A stretch of DNA of 64,000 bases from Comamonadaceae bacterium (lineage in GTDB: Bacteria; Pseudomonadota; Gammaproteobacteria; Burkholderiales; Burkholderiaceae_C): positions 248,001 through 312,000 of the forward strand of contig JAIYBB010000001.1 in the NCBI GenBank assembly GCA_027488735.1, in the 5' to 3' direction. How positions within the stretch are numbered: the first letter of the stretch is position 1; each line of letters begins with the position of its first letter. Made by a program: the position numbers and the translations under genes. Shown here piece after piece: positions 52,945-63,218 of this stretch. Below the pieces are notes generated by a model, which was given only the letters and a program-made list of their open reading frames with translations, did not search any database and had not been told where the DNA came from.

Positions 52945-54918
52945 ATGAGCCAAGACCACCCCTTACCGGTGATTGCACCGCCCCCCGCATTTGCCAAGCA
53001 AGCGACAGTATCAGGCATGGATGCCTACCATGCACTGGTCAAGCACGCCGAAGACGACTACGAAGACTTCTGGGCCACACAGGCCAAGCGCTTGTTGCAC
53101 TGGCAAACCCCGTTCACCAAAAAGTTGAACCAAGACAAAGCGCCGTTCTTTACATGGTTTGAAGATGGCCGCTTGAATGCTTCTTACAACTGCCTGGACC
53201 GCAACGTCGAGCGCGGGCTGGGCGACAAAACCGCCATCATTTTTGAAGCCGACGGCGGTGAAGTCACACACACCACGTATGCGCAATTGTTGGCGCGCAC
53301 CTGCCAGATTGCCAACGCCATGAAGTCGCTGGGCGTGGTCAAAGGCGACCGCGTCATCATCTACATCTCTATGTCGGTGGACGGCGTGGCGGCGATGCAA
53401 GCCTGTGCACGCATAGGCGCGACGCATTCGGTGGTGTTCGGCGGCTTCTCGGCGCAAAGTTTGCGCGACCGCATCGAAGACACCGGCGCCAAACTCGTCA
53501 TCACCGCCGACCACCAATTGCGCGGCGGCAAGCAACTGCCTTTGAAATCCATCGTAGATGAAGCCCTGACATTGGGCGGATGCGACAGCGTCAAACATGT
53601 GCTGGTGTCCAAGCGTTCCGGCGCGGATATACCTATGCAAGCTGGGCGCGATTTGTGGTTATCCGAAGTGGCTGACAAGCAGCCCGCCACTTGCACGCCT
53701 GAATGGGTGGAAGCAGAGCATCCCTTGTTCTTGTTGTACACCTCCGGTTCCACCGGCAAACCCAAGGGCGTGCAGCACAGCACCGGCGGTTACCTGATGC
53801 ACGCGGCGCTCACGACAGAGTGGACCTTTGATTTGAAAGCCGACGATGTGTTTTGGTGCACCGCAGACATCGGTTGGGTCACGGGCCACACGTACATCGC
53901 TTATGGCCCGCTGGCTTTGGGCGGCACACAAATCGTGTTTGAAGGTGTGCCCACCTTCCCAGATGCTGGCCGTTTCTGGAAGATGATCCAAGACCATAAG
54001 GTCAGCATTTTTTACACGGCACCGACAGCGATTCGCTCTCTCATCAAAGCCGCTGAAAGCAATGAAGCGGTGCACCCCGCTCGTTACGACTTGAACAGTT
54101 TGCGCTTGCTGGGTTCCGTGGGCGAGCCCATCAACCCTGCGGCTTGGCAGTGGTACCACCAGCACATTGGCGGCGGTCGCTGCCCCATCGTGGACACCTT
54201 CTGGCAAACCGAAACCGGCGGCCACATGATCACGCCGCTGCCGGGTGCCACGCACTTGGTGCCCGGTTCGTGCACGCTGCCGTTTCCCGGCATTCAAGCC
54301 GCTATCGTTGACGAGACCGGTAAAGACGTGCCCCATGGTCAGGCGGGTATTTTGGTGGTAAAAAAACCTTGGCCATCCATGATTCGCAACATCTGGGGCG
54401 ACCCCGAGCGTTTCAAGAAAAGCTATTTCCCCGAAGACTTTCAAGGTAAATACTATTTGGCAGGTGACGGCGCGATCCGCGATGCGCACACCGGCAACTT
54501 CACCATCACCGGCCGCATTGACGACGTGTTGAACGTGTCAGGTCACCGTATGGGCACCATGGAAATTGAATCGGCCTTGGTCAGTTGCACCGAGTTGGTG
54601 GCCGAGGCTGCGGTGGTCGGTCGCCCGGACGACACCACGGGTGAGGCGATTTGCGCGTTTGTGGTGTTGAAGCGCCCGCGCCCCACAGGCGACGAGGCCA
54701 AGCAAATCGCCAAGATGTTGCGTGACCATGTGGGCAAGGAAATCGGACCGATTGCCAAGCCCAAAGATATTCGTTTTGGCGAGAACTTGCCCAAGACGCG
54801 TTCCGGCAAGATCATGCGCAGGTTGCTGCGCTCGATCGCCAAGGGTGAGGAGATCACGCAGGACGTGTCCACTTTGGAAAACCCGGCGATATTGACGCAG
54901 TTGTCTGAAAGTGTTTGA
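52945..54918 (+). CDS. acsA: Acetyl-CoA synthetase
   Basis: 657 residues from ATG 52945, preceded by AGGAGA. AMP-forming ligase that activates acetate. ATP loop [31 protein letters not shown] and the [16 protein letters not shown] hinge are all conserved. The C-terminal catalytic lysine K622 in [10 protein letters not shown] is the known acetylation site. Length and spacing match the family. A shared promoter region with the UPF0114 gene lies upstream. Confidence 0.96.
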   Translation: MSQDHPLPVIAPPPAFAKQATVSGMDAYHALVKHAEDDYEDFWATQAKRLLHWQTPFTKKLNQDKAPFFTWFEDGRLNASYNCLDRNVERGLGDKTAIIFEADGGEVTHTTYAQLLARTCQIANAMKSLGVVKGDRVIIYISMSVDGVAAMQACARIGATHSVVFGGFSAQSLRDRIEDTGAKLVITADHQLRGGKQLPLKSIVDEALTLGGCDSVKHVLVSKRSGADIPMQAGRDLWLSEVADKQPATCTPEWVEAEHPLFLLYTSGSTGKPKGVQHSTGGYLMHAALTTEWTFDLKADDVFWCTADIGWVTGHTYIAYGPLALGGTQIVFEGVPTFPDAGRFWKMIQDHKVSIFYTAPTAIRSLIKAAESNEAVHPARYDLNSLRLLGSVGEPINPAAWQWYHQHIGGGRCPIVDTFWQTETGGHMITPLPGATHLVPGSCTLPFPGIQAAIVDETGKDVPHGQAGILVVKKPWPSMIRNIWGDPERFKKSYFPEDFQGKYYLAGDGAIRDAHTGNFTITGRIDDVLNVSGHRMGTMEIESALVSCTELVAEAAVVGRPDDTTGEAICAFVVLKRPRPTGDEAKQIAKMLRDHVGKEIGPIAKPKDIRFGENLPKTRSGKIMRRLLRSIAKGEEITQDVSTLENPAILTQLSESV

Positions 54919-55046
54919 TTTACTGCGGTCATAAAGACACGCTTAGGCCGACCCATCCGGTGCGCTTTTTTTCTGCGCTTTCGCTCGAAAAAAACGCCCC
55001 CTCCTGTTCGGCCTGAGAGAATGGTTTGTCTTCAGAAATTGGTTAC

Positions 55047-55059
55047 TGACCCCAATTAC
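55047..55059. repeat. Half copy of the palindromic repeat family
   Basis: TGACCCCAATTAC matches one outer arm of the repeat (the reverse of GTAATTGGGGTCA). No second arm is present nearby. It lies in the 196-nt gap between acsA and the cytochrome gene, just ahead of the cytochrome terminator. Confidence 0.6.
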
Positions 55060-55066
55060 GATCACC

Positions 55067-55092
55067 AAAAAAAAGAGCAACCGAAGTTGCTC
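55067..55092 (-). terminator. Intrinsic terminator of the cytochrome c gene
   Basis: On the minus strand: GAGCAAC, TTCG tetraloop, GTTGCTC (55092-55075), then eight T. A UUCG-capped 7-bp stem with a long T tract, 22 nt after the cytochrome stop: a textbook terminator. Confidence 0.85.
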
Positions 55093-55114
55093 TCTATCAA
55101 GAAGTGCAAAAAAA

Positions 55115-55420
55115 TTATTTGAGACCCAGAATCCAAGTCGCCAATTTCTTGCCTTCAGCTTCGTTGACTTGCGGGTTGGCAGGCATGGGAATCGCTCCCC
55201 AGACACCACCACCACCTTGACGGATTTTGGTGGCCAAAGTGGCAGCAGCCTCCTTGTTGCCGGCGTATTTTTTGGCCACTTCCTTGAATGAAGGACCCAG
55301 CACTTGCGTGCCGACTGCATGACAACCCAGGCAATTTTTAGTGCCTGCCAATTTTTCATCAGCAAACACAGATTGGCTAAAGCCAGCAGCAAGCAAGGTG
55401 GCGATCAACACACGTTTCAT
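55115..55420 (-). CDS. Class I cytochrome c (c-551/c8 type)
   Basis: 101 residues. The signal peptide ends at VFA (residue 20). The haem motif C30LGC33H34 is followed by GPSFKEVAKKYAG and the axial Met 79 in GAIPMPAN, then a C-terminal helix EGKKLATWILGLK. A small soluble periplasmic electron carrier. It follows ilvD by 24 nt on the same strand but ends at its own terminator. Confidence 0.93.
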   Translation of the reverse strand: MKRVLIATLLAAGFSQSVFADEKLAGTKNCLGCHAVGTQVLGPSFKEVAKKYAGNKEAAATLATKIRQGGGGVWGAIPMPANPQVNEAEGKKLATWILGLK

Positions 55421-55444
55421 TTGTAAGTCCTTGTTGAAAAAGGA

Positions 55445-57139
55445 TCAGAATAAATCAAGCACAGCACCCTTGCTGGCGGTACTGGCATTGTGTGCAAATT
55501 TGGCTTGCACACCACGGGTGTAGCGCGGCTTGGGTGCTTTCCATGCCGCGCGGCGTGTGGCTATTTCCGTGTCAGGCACATTCAATTCCAGCAAAAGTTT
55601 GTGGGCATCAATCGTGATGCTGTCGCCTTCATGAATCAGCGCAATCGTGCCACCTACCGCAGCCTCAGGTGCCACATGGCCGACCACCATGCCCCAAGTG
55701 CCGCCAGAGAAACGACCATCGGTGATCAAACCCACGCTTTCACCCAAACCCGCGCCAATCAGCGCGCTTGTGGGCGCCAACATTTCTGGCATGCCCGGGC
55801 CGCCTTTGGGGCCGAGGTAACGCAACACCATCACATCGCCTGCCTTGATCTTGCCGTCAAGCACCGCTTTCAATGCAGATTGCTCATCGTCAAACACACG
55901 CGCAGGTCCGGTGATGACGGGGTTTTTCAGGCCGCTGATTTTGGCGACAGCGCCTTCGGGCGACAAATTGCCTTTCAAAATAGCCAAGTGACCTTCGGCA
56001 TACATGGGCTTGTCAATCGGGCGAATCACGTCCTGGTCTGCGCGAGGCGTGTCCGGCACATCGGCCAAATTCTCAGCCACGGTTTTGCCGGTGATGGTCA
56101 TGCAGTCGCCGTGCAGCAAACCGGCTTTGAGCAACACCTTCATCACTTGTGGAATGCCACCGGCTTTGTGCAAGTCGACAGCTAAATATTTGCCGCTGGG
56201 CTTCAAGTCGCAAATGACGGGTACTTTTTTGCGCATGCGCTCAAAGTCATCAATCGTCCAGTCCACTTCTGCGGTGTGGGCAATCGCTAGAAAGTGAAGC
56301 ACAGCGTTGGTGGATCCGCCCGTGGCCATGATGACTGCGACTGCGTTTTCAATCGCCTTTTTGGTCACGATGTCGCGCGGCTTCAAATCTTTTTTGATGG
56401 CTTCAATCAATACCTTGGCTGATTCTTTGGCAGAGTTCTGAGTTTCATCATGCGGATTCGCCATGGTGGACGAATAAGGCAGCGACATACCCAGCGCCTC
56501 AAATGATGAGGACATGGTGTTGGCGGTGTACATGCCGCCGCAACTGCCGGTGCCGGGAATGGCGCGCATTTCAATTTCACGCAAATCCGCGTCGCTGAGT
56601 TTGCCCGCTGCGTTTTCGCCCACGGCTTCAAACACGCTGACAATGTTGAGGTCTTTGCCTTTGTAACTGCCGGGAAGAATGGTGCCGCCATACACATAAA
56701 TGGCGGGCACATTGGCGCGCAACATGCCCATCATGCCGCCGGGCATGTTTTTGTCGCAACCGCCGACCACCAGCACGCCGTCCATCCATTGACCGCCGAC
56801 ACAGGTTTCTATGCAGTCGGAAATCACTTCGCGGCTGGTGAGCGAATATTTCATGCCTTCGGTGCCCATCGACATGCCGTCTGAAATGGTTGGGGTGCCA
56901 AAAATTTGCGCGTTGCCGCCTGCTTCTTCAATCCCGGCCACTGCTGCATCTGCCAGTTTTTGCAAACCGCTGTTACAAGGCGTGATCGTCGAGTGACCAT
57001 TGGCCACGCCCACCATGGGCTTGCCGAAGTCGCCTTCTTGGTAGCCCATGCCGTAATACATGGAGCGGTTAGGTGCGCGGGATTTGCCTTCGGTGATATT
57101 GGCGGAGCGGCGGTTGATTTTGATAGGAGCGGTGGCCAT
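55445..57139 (-). CDS. ilvD: Dihydroxy-acid dehydratase
   Basis: 564 residues. An Fe-S dehydratase for valine, leucine and isoleucine synthesis. [28 protein letters not shown] and [14 protein letters not shown] supply the cluster cysteines, and [21 protein letters not shown] is the C-terminal substrate block. Length is normal. It is divergent from lgt across a 114-nt gap. Confidence 0.96.
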   Translation of the reverse strand: MATAPIKINRRSANITEGKSRAPNRSMYYGMGYQEGDFGKPMVGVANGHSTITPCNSGLQKLADAAVAGIEEAGGNAQIFGTPTISDGMSMGTEGMKYSLTSREVISDCIETCVGGQWMDGVLVVGGCDKNMPGGMMGMLRANVPAIYVYGGTILPGSYKGKDLNIVSVFEAVGENAAGKLSDADLREIEMRAIPGTGSCGGMYTANTMSSSFEALGMSLPYSSTMANPHDETQNSAKESAKVLIEAIKKDLKPRDIVTKKAIENAVAVIMATGGSTNAVLHFLAIAHTAEVDWTIDDFERMRKKVPVICDLKPSGKYLAVDLHKAGGIPQVMKVLLKAGLLHGDCMTITGKTVAENLADVPDTPRADQDVIRPIDKPMYAEGHLAILKGNLSPEGAVAKISGLKNPVITGPARVFDDEQSALKAVLDGKIKAGDVMVLRYLGPKGGPGMPEMLAPTSALIGAGLGESVGLITDGRFSGGTWGMVVGHVAPEAAVGGTIALIHEGDSITIDAHKLLLELNVPDTEIATRRAAWKAPKPRYTRGVQAKFAHNASTASKGAVLDLF

Positions 57140-57253
57140 GGATGTTCCAGTGGTAAAACAATTAAGGTGATTAGTTTAGCCTCGTCAAAAAAAGACCCAG
57201 TTCTCTTTTTAACGGATCAGTAAAGCCCCAATGGTTTGACGCACAATCTCGGC

Positions 57254-58066
57254 ATGCTGATACACCCTCAATTCGACCCGGTCGCCCTGTCACTAGGCCC
57301 TGTTGCCATCCATTGGTATGGCTTGACTTACCTGATGGCATTTCTGCTGTTTGTATTGCTTGCGCGGCTTCGGTTGCGCCAAGAACCGTATGCCTCACTG
57401 GCTCTAAAAGGGCTTTGGTCTAACCAAGATATTGACGATTTGATGACTTACGGCGTGCTCGGTGTGGTGCTGGGCGGGCGTATCGGTTACTGCTTGTTTT
57501 ATCAGCCGGGTTATTACGCGGCGCATCCTTTGGAAATTGCTTACATCTGGCAAGGCGGCATGAGTTTTCATGGCGGCATGCTCGGTGTCATTGTCGCCAT
57601 GGCCTTGGCAGCGTGGCGGCGCAAACGTCCATGGCTGGAAATCACCGATTTCATCGCCCCTTGTGTGCCCACCGGTTTGGCTGCCGGTCGGGTGGGCAAT
57701 TTCATCAATGGCGAGTTGTGGGGCCGGGCAGCCTCGGCAGATTTGCCCTGGGCCATGGTGTTCCCACAAAGCGGCTCTGATGTGCCGCGCCATCCGTCGC
57801 AGATTTACCAGTTTTTGTTAGAGGGTTTGCTGCTGTTTGTGGTGTTGTGGTGGTTGGCGCGCAAGCCGCGTCCCACCGGTTGGATCTCCGGTATGTTTTT
57901 GATCGGCTATGGTGCGACGCGTTTCACCGCCGAGTATTTCCGCGAACCGGATGCGCACTTGGGCTTGTTGTCCATGGGCTTGTCTATGGGCCAGTGGCTG
58001 TGTGTGCCCATGTTGATTGCAGGTGCGGGCTTGGTCTGGTGGTCTCAGCGTAAACCGCGGGCCTGA
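57254..58066 (+). CDS. lgt: Prolipoprotein diacylglyceryl transferase
   Basis: 270 residues from ATG 57254. Seven membrane helices. It attaches diacylglycerol to the lipobox cysteine of lipoproteins. MSFHGGMLG has catalytic His 106 and [14 protein letters not shown] has Arg 146 in the Lgt signature. Normal length. It ends 101 nt before the acyl-CoA synthetase gene. Confidence 0.95.
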   Translation: MLIHPQFDPVALSLGPVAIHWYGLTYLMAFLLFVLLARLRLRQEPYASLALKGLWSNQDIDDLMTYGVLGVVLGGRIGYCLFYQPGYYAAHPLEIAYIWQGGMSFHGGMLGVIVAMALAAWRRKRPWLEITDFIAPCVPTGLAAGRVGNFINGELWGRAASADLPWAMVFPQSGSDVPRHPSQIYQFLLEGLLLFVVLWWLARKPRPTGWISGMFLIGYGATRFTAEYFREPDAHLGLLSMGLSMGQWLCVPMLIAGAGLVWWSQRKPRA

Positions 58067-58167
58067 ACCGCGGGCTTGGACCCTGCCAAACTGGCGTTTT
58101 TGCACAGACTGACAATCGTTTTCAACACGCCAAACACTGTGCCTATGATTTTTCTTTCCGCATTCAC

Positions 58168-59718
58168 ATGAACCACACCAATCTTTACAGTGCTTTGCGC
58201 CAAGGCTTTCCGGCTGACTTGACGCAGACAGCGATTGCAACCGACCAAGGTCTGGCTTACAGCTGGAATGACTTGGAGCGCGGCAGCGCCATGTTGGCCA
58301 ATTGGTTGGAAAGCCTGTCACTGCCGCCTGCTTCGCGGGTCGCGGTGCAGGTTGAAAAATCAGTTGAAGTGCTGATGCTCTATTTGGCTTGTTTGCGCAG
58401 CGGCCATGTGTTTTTGCCTTTGAACCCGGCTTATCAGCAAACTGAAATTGCTTACTTTGTGGCCAATGCAGAACCTGCTTTGGTGGTTTGCACACCGGCC
58501 AATTTTGGCTGGGTCAGCAAAATCGCTTTTCAAGCGGGCACGCGTTATGTGGTGACGCTGAATGAAGAGCGTGGTGGCAGTTTGCTGGAGCGTGCCGCGC
58601 ACCACAGCGATGTGCACATGCCGGTCATTTCACAGCCGGATGACCTCGCCGCGATCATTTACACCAGTGGCACGACCGGGCGAAGCAAGGGTGCCATGCT
58701 GACGCACCACAACCTATTGAGCAACGCGCAAATGTTGAAAGACTATTGGGATTGGCGCGACGACGATGTGCTGATTCATGCTTTACCGATTTTTCATGTG
58801 CACGGTTTGTTTGTCGCCATCCACGGTGCCTTTATCAATGGCAGCCAAATGCTGTGGCACAGCCGCTTTGATGCACAGCGGGTATTGGCGGACATGCCGC
58901 GCGCCACGGTGTTGATGGGCGTTCCCACGTTTTACACAAGGCTGCTGGCCTTGCCCGGTTTGAATGCGCAGGTGTGCGCGCGCATGCGTTTGTTTATTTC
59001 GGGTTCTGCGCCCATGCTGGTGGATACGTTTGAGAGCTGGCAGCAGCGCACCGGGCACACGGTGCTCGAGCGCTACGGGATGAGTGAAACCGTGATGTTG
59101 ACGTCCAACCCTTGCACGCCAGATGAACGCTTTGGCGGCGCTTCTCAGCGCATGGGCGGCAGCGTGGGTTTTCCTTTGCCCGGCGTGAGTTTGCGGATTG
59201 TGGATGACCATGGCTTGCCGCTGGCCAGCGGTGAGGTGGGCAGCATTCAAGTCAAAGGGCCGAATGTGTTTGCCGGCTATTGGCGCATGCCCGAGAAAAA
59301 CGCGCAAGAGTTCACCGCTGATGGCTACTTCATCACAGGCGACATGGGGACGCTTGATGAGCAGGGCTATGTGCGGATTGTGGGACGCAGCAAAGACTTG
59401 ATCATCAGCGGCGGCTTGAATGTGTACCCGGCTGAAATTGAAGATGCGTTGAACAACCTGCCCGGTGTGGCCGAAAGCGCAGTCGTGGGCTTGCCGCATG
59501 CGGATTTTGGTGAGGTGGGGTTTGCTTTTGTGCTGGCCAAGCCCGGCGTGGAGTTACAACTTCAAACGCTGTTGATCGCACTAAAAAACCAACTGGCCAA
59601 TTTCAAAGTGCCTAAGCATTGCCATGTGGTGACCGAGTTGCCGCGTAACGCCATGGGCAAAGTGCAGAAAAATGTGTTGCGGGATCTGGCGGGGAAATTG
59701 GGGTCAGATACCAATTAA
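58168..59718 (+). CDS. matB: Malonyl-CoA synthetase-like AMP-forming ligase
   Basis: 516 residues. ATP loop IIYTSGTTGRSKGAMLTH, LPIFHVHGLFVA (malonate-type), ERYGMSETVMLTSNP and the GRSKDLIISGGLNVYPAEIE hinge fit MatB rather than acetyl- or medium-chain ligases. The catalytic Lys is in RNAMGKVQKNVL. The last residues LGSDTN and the TAA come from an inserted copy of the palindromic repeat at 59696, so the native C-terminus has been altered after the essential lysine. Malonate specificity is inferred. Confidence 0.85.
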   Translation: MNHTNLYSALRQGFPADLTQTAIATDQGLAYSWNDLERGSAMLANWLESLSLPPASRVAVQVEKSVEVLMLYLACLRSGHVFLPLNPAYQQTEIAYFVANAEPALVVCTPANFGWVSKIAFQAGTRYVVTLNEERGGSLLERAAHHSDVHMPVISQPDDLAAIIYTSGTTGRSKGAMLTHHNLLSNAQMLKDYWDWRDDDVLIHALPIFHVHGLFVAIHGAFINGSQMLWHSRFDAQRVLADMPRATVLMGVPTFYTRLLALPGLNAQVCARMRLFISGSAPMLVDTFESWQQRTGHTVLERYGMSETVMLTSNPCTPDERFGGASQRMGGSVGFPLPGVSLRIVDDHGLPLASGEVGSIQVKGPNVFAGYWRMPEKNAQEFTADGYFITGDMGTLDEQGYVRIVGRSKDLIISGGLNVYPAEIEDALNNLPGVAESAVVGLPHADFGEVGFAFVLAKPGVELQLQTLLIALKNQLANFKVPKHCHVVTELPRNAMGKVQKNVLRDLAGKLGSDTN

Positions 59719-59765
59719 TTCCCCCAATTTCTGATTCATCAATTAATCGGTATCTGACCCCAATT
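59696..59765. repeat. Palindromic repeat overlapping the end of the malonyl-CoA synthetase gene
   Basis: Arms at 59696-59720 and 59741-59765 (24 of 25 positions match) around a 20-nt loop. Degenerate CCCCAATT units continue to about 59800. The left arm codes for the last residues and the stop of the upstream gene. The repeat fills the gap before convergent mltB. Confidence 0.8.
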
Positions 59766-59806
59766 CCCCAATTCCCACCAACCCCAATTTCCAATTTCAC
59801 AATTTC

Positions 59807-60991
59807 TCAGGGGCAAGAGCCTGCCTGATACGTTGGATCTGCCATTGCTTTGGCCACTGCTTCACCCAACTCAATCACCGCCAATGCGTAATAACTGCTG
59901 CGGTTGTAACGCGTGATGACAAAGAAGTTTTCGGTCCCCGCCACATAGCTGGGTGGGCCGCCGCCGTTGTAAAGCTGCACCAGCGCCAAGGGCTTGTCAA
60001 AAGCCATGGCTGCCTGCGACAACACCGCTTGCTTGCTTTGCAAATGCGATGCTGACCACGAAGGAACAATGTCTGGGGCCAGCAATGCATTCAAATCATC
60101 TTCATAGATGTCCGTCACATCCACTTCAAAATGTGTCGGCATGCCCGGCTGCCAGCCGTATGCCTTGAAATAATTGGCTACCGAGCCAATCGCATCAGCG
60201 GCACTGTTGCTCAGGTCAATGCGGCCATTGCCATCAAAGTCCACGGCAAAGCGCGCAATGCTTGAAGGCATGAATTGAGGCAAACCATTTGCACCCGCGT
60301 AACTTCCCAGCGGCGGTGTTTGACTGGGTTGCATTTTTTGTTGCTTTAAAAAATAGGCCAACTCGTTTTGAAAAAATGCCTGTCGTTCAGCGGCTTGCGG
60401 ATGCGATGAAGGAAACATCACACTGAGCGTGGTCAGCGCGTCGAGTAATTTGTAAGTCCCCAGGTGCTTGCCGTAAAAAGTTTCTACACCCATGATGCCA
60501 ACGATGTAATGCGGTGCCACGCCATAAATTACCAGGGCTTGGTCAAGCAACAAACTATGGTCACGCCAAAATTTCACACCGTGCTGAATCCGGCAATCGC
60601 TCAGGAACCTGGCCCGGTAAGCCGTCCAATTTTTTTGTTGCGGCGATGCGGGCGGCAGCACCATGGGCAAGATGGCTGGGATTTGCCGCGCTTGCGACAG
60701 TTGTTTTGTGACCCAAGCGATGGGCAGTTGCTGCTGGCGTGCAATGTTTCGGGCCAATTCACGCACAGCCGCAGTGTTGCCAAAGCGTTTTCCTTTGATG
60801 GCTTTTGCTGACCTGGCTGGTTTGTGTTTTTTCTTGGCAGCGGCCAATGCGGTGGTTTTAGACGCGCCGGCCGTGGTACTTTTTGTCGTGGCATGGGCTT
60901 GTGTGAAGCACAAAGCGCAAAGGGTCAGAAGGAGGGCTGAAGTGGTTGCCAAAAAATGCTTGGCGCTTGGGTAAGTCTGATTTACTGGCAT
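59807..60991 (-). CDS. mltB: Lytic murein transglycosylase B
   Basis: 394 residues. A signal peptide ends at AHA (residue 34) with no lipobox, so it is a soluble periplasmic form. GVETFYGKHLGTYKLLDALTTL carries catalytic Glu 170. SYAGANGLPQFMPSSIARFAVDFDGNGRIDL and AIGSVANYFKAYGW are MltB blocks. A Lys/Ala-rich linker follows the signal. It cleaves peptidoglycan glycan strands. It is divergent from the mscS gene across a 67-nt gap. Confidence 0.93.
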   Translation of the reverse strand: MPVNQTYPSAKHFLATTSALLLTLCALCFTQAHATTKSTTAGASKTTALAAAKKKHKPARSAKAIKGKRFGNTAAVRELARNIARQQQLPIAWVTKQLSQARQIPAILPMVLPPASPQQKNWTAYRARFLSDCRIQHGVKFWRDHSLLLDQALVIYGVAPHYIVGIMGVETFYGKHLGTYKLLDALTTLSVMFPSSHPQAAERQAFFQNELAYFLKQQKMQPSQTPPLGSYAGANGLPQFMPSSIARFAVDFDGNGRIDLSNSAADAIGSVANYFKAYGWQPGMPTHFEVDVTDIYEDDLNALLAPDIVPSWSASHLQSKQAVLSQAAMAFDKPLALVQLYNGGGPPSYVAGTENFFVITRYNRSSYYALAVIELGEAVAKAMADPTYQAGSCP

Positions 60992-61058
60992 CGATCACGA
61001 GTGTAGCCAAACACACAGAGGCACTTATACACACACTCGTGTTAAGCTGATTTCAGTC

Positions 61059-62309
61059 ATGGAAAATCTCAATTTACTGCTGTCAGCCTTGACCCAAGAA
61101 AGCATACCCACAGGCTTGGTCAAAGAGGCTGTTTATTTGTTGGCGATTGTGCTGTTTGCCTGGTTGACCGCTTGGGTCTTGGGGAGGCATTCAAAAACCG
61201 AATCGGTGTTGTTTGGCAAGCAAGTCATCGATGGCTTGCTGTTTCCCTTATTGGCCTTGCTGCTGACGTATTTTGTACAGGCTCTGCTGTTCAAGCAGCA
61301 ACCACTTATCTTGCTGAAGTTGGCTGTGCCTGTGTTGTTGTCACTTGCCCTGATCCGTTTGTGCGCACGCGTGCTGATGGCGGTGTTTCCGCTGTCTCCG
61401 ATGGCGGTGTTGACCGAGCGCTTGGTGTCGTGGTTGGCATGGGGCGTGGCGGTGCTGTGGATCACCGATTTGCTGCCTTTGGTGGCCACAGAAATGGAAA
61501 AAATCCATCTGAGCTTTGGTCGGACCAAGCTGGATTTGCGCACCTTGTTTGAGGGCATCTTGTCCTCTGGCTTGGTGCTGGTGCTGAGCTTGTGGCTGTC
61601 AGCGGCCATTGAGCACCGCATACTGACGCAAACGGTCAGTGATTTGTCCATGCGAAAAGTGGCGGCGAATGTGCTGCGCGCGATCATTCTTTTGTTGGGT
61701 TTATTGTTGGCCTTGTCTGCGGTTGGCGTGGACCTGACTGCGTTGTCAGTGCTGGGCGGTGCTTTGGGCGTGGGGCTGGGGCTGGGCTTGCAAAAACTCG
61801 CCGCCAACTATGTCAGCGGTTTTGTGGTCTTGGTTGAGCGATCTGTGCGGATCGGTGACCATATTCGGGTCGATGGCGTGGAAGGTCAGGTCAGTGACAT
61901 CAAAACCCGCTACACCTTGATCCGTGACCCGAATGGCCGCGAATCCATCATTCCCAACGAATTGCTGATGACGCAAAGGGTGGACAACTTTTCCTTGTCC
62001 GACTTGGCCGTCTCTTTGCAAACCACGGTGGTGGTGGCACTGGACTCTCCCGTTGAAAAGGTTCAACGGATTTTGTTAGAAGCCTTGCACGCTGTCCCAG
62101 ATGTCATCGCAGAGCCTGCCGCGCAAGTGCATTTCAGCCGTATCAGCGCCGACGGATTGGAATTTACTTTGCAATTTTGGGTGGCTGATCGTTTGCATTC
62201 ACGTTTGGCTGTGATTTCACGGGTCCATGGCGCTGCTTGGGCGGCTTTGCAAGCCGCTGCCGTCTCACTGCCTCTGCCCAAAGCCTTTGTGGTTTCTGCC
62301 AATCCCTGA
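61059..62309 (+). CDS. MscS-family mechanosensitive channel
   Basis: 416 residues with several N-terminal membrane helices, the pore helix region GGALGVGLGLGLQKLAANYVSGFVVL, and the beta domain VRIGDHIRVDGVEGQVSDIKTRYTLIRDPNGRESIIPNE. It opens under membrane tension to relieve osmotic shock. Longer than E. coli MscS because of extra N-terminal helices. The C-terminal domain is complete. Confidence 0.92.
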   Translation: MENLNLLLSALTQESIPTGLVKEAVYLLAIVLFAWLTAWVLGRHSKTESVLFGKQVIDGLLFPLLALLLTYFVQALLFKQQPLILLKLAVPVLLSLALIRLCARVLMAVFPLSPMAVLTERLVSWLAWGVAVLWITDLLPLVATEMEKIHLSFGRTKLDLRTLFEGILSSGLVLVLSLWLSAAIEHRILTQTVSDLSMRKVAANVLRAIILLLGLLLALSAVGVDLTALSVLGGALGVGLGLGLQKLAANYVSGFVVLVERSVRIGDHIRVDGVEGQVSDIKTRYTLIRDPNGRESIIPNELLMTQRVDNFSLSDLAVSLQTTVVVALDSPVEKVQRILLEALHAVPDVIAEPAAQVHFSRISADGLEFTLQFWVADRLHSRLAVISRVHGAAWAALQAAAVSLPLPKAFVVSANP

Positions 62310-62396
62310 GCCGAACAGTGTTCTGACAACTTGCCATTTGCTTCTAGGGGTTAAAAAAGCACGACCGTTCAGAAATGAAAATGGATTGGTCTAGAA

Positions 62397-62410
62397 TGAC
62401 GTGCACGTCA
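62397..62410 (+). promoter_or_regulatory. Perfect palindrome upstream of etfB
   Basis: TGACGTGCACGTCA is a 14-bp perfect palindrome 58 nt before the etfB start. It is a candidate operator for a dimeric regulator of fatty-acid or branched-chain catabolism. The regulator is not identified here. Confidence 0.4.
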
Positions 62411-62467
62411 ACTTCCAGCCCTTGGAAGGCATGACTTTTACTTACCGTTATTTCTTGGAGCAAACCC

Positions 62468-63217
62468 ATGAAGGCATTGGTCGCCGTCAAGCGCGTGGTG
62501 GATTACAACGTCAAAGTCCGGGTCAAATCTGACCAGACCGGCGTGGATATCGCCAACGTCAAAATGAGCATGAACCCGTTCGACGAAATCGCTGTAGAAG
62601 AAGCGGTTCGCTTGAAAGAAAAAGGCGTGTTGACCGAGGTGGTCGTGGTGTCTTGCGGCGTGACCCAATGCCAGGAAACTTTGCGTACCGCCATGGCCAT
62701 TGGTGCTGACCGTGGCATTCTGGTCGAAACCACTGAAGAACTGCAACCCTTGGCCGTGGCCAAGTTGCTCAAAGCGCTGGCCGACAAAGAACAACCCGGC
62801 ATGGTGATTTTGGGCAAGCAAGCGATTGACGACGATTGCAACCAGACCGGTCAAATGCTGGCAGCGCTGGCCGATTGGCCGCAAGCCACATTCGCTTCCA
62901 AAGTGGAAATGGTTGACGGCAGCCTGCAAGTGACGCGCGAAGTCGACGGTGGACTTGAAACTTTGAAGCTTTCAATGCCTGCCGTTATCACCACCGACTT
63001 GCGCTTGAACGAGCCGCGCTACGTCACGCTGCCCAACATCATGAAGGCCAAGAAAAAACAGATCGATATTTTCAAACCCGAAGACTTGGGTGTGGACGTC
63101 ACACCGCGCATCAAAACATTGAAGGTCAGCGAGCCGCCCAAGCGCAGCGCCGGTATCAAAGTGGCCGATGTGACCGCACTGGTAGACAAACTTAGAAATG
63201 AAGCAAAGGTGATTTGA
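62468..63217 (+). CDS. etfB: Electron transfer flavoprotein beta subunit
   Basis: 249 residues. ETF-beta signature: [16 protein letters not shown] start, then the [18 protein letters not shown] block and [24 protein letters not shown], and the C-terminal ETF loop [20 protein letters not shown]. It carries electrons from acyl-CoA dehydrogenases, such as that encoded at 8852, to the quinone pool. It ends 1 nt before the etfA start. Confidence 0.96.
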   Translation: MKALVAVKRVVDYNVKVRVKSDQTGVDIANVKMSMNPFDEIAVEEAVRLKEKGVLTEVVVVSCGVTQCQETLRTAMAIGADRGILVETTEELQPLAVAKLLKALADKEQPGMVILGKQAIDDDCNQTGQMLAALADWPQATFASKVEMVDGSLQVTREVDGGLETLKLSMPAVITTDLRLNEPRYVTLPNIMKAKKKQIDIFKPEDLGVDVTPRIKTLKVSEPPKRSAGIKVADVTALVDKLRNEAKVI

Positions 63218-63218
63218 C

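Noticed and set aside
58052..58075. Direct repeat AACCGCGGGC at the end of lgt.
   Set aside because: Only two 10-nt copies with no further structure; probably chance.
59719..59806. Short CCCCAATT-type repeats considered as a CRISPR array or microsatellite.
   Set aside because: Units are irregular with no constant spacers. They are degenerate parts of the palindromic repeat family.
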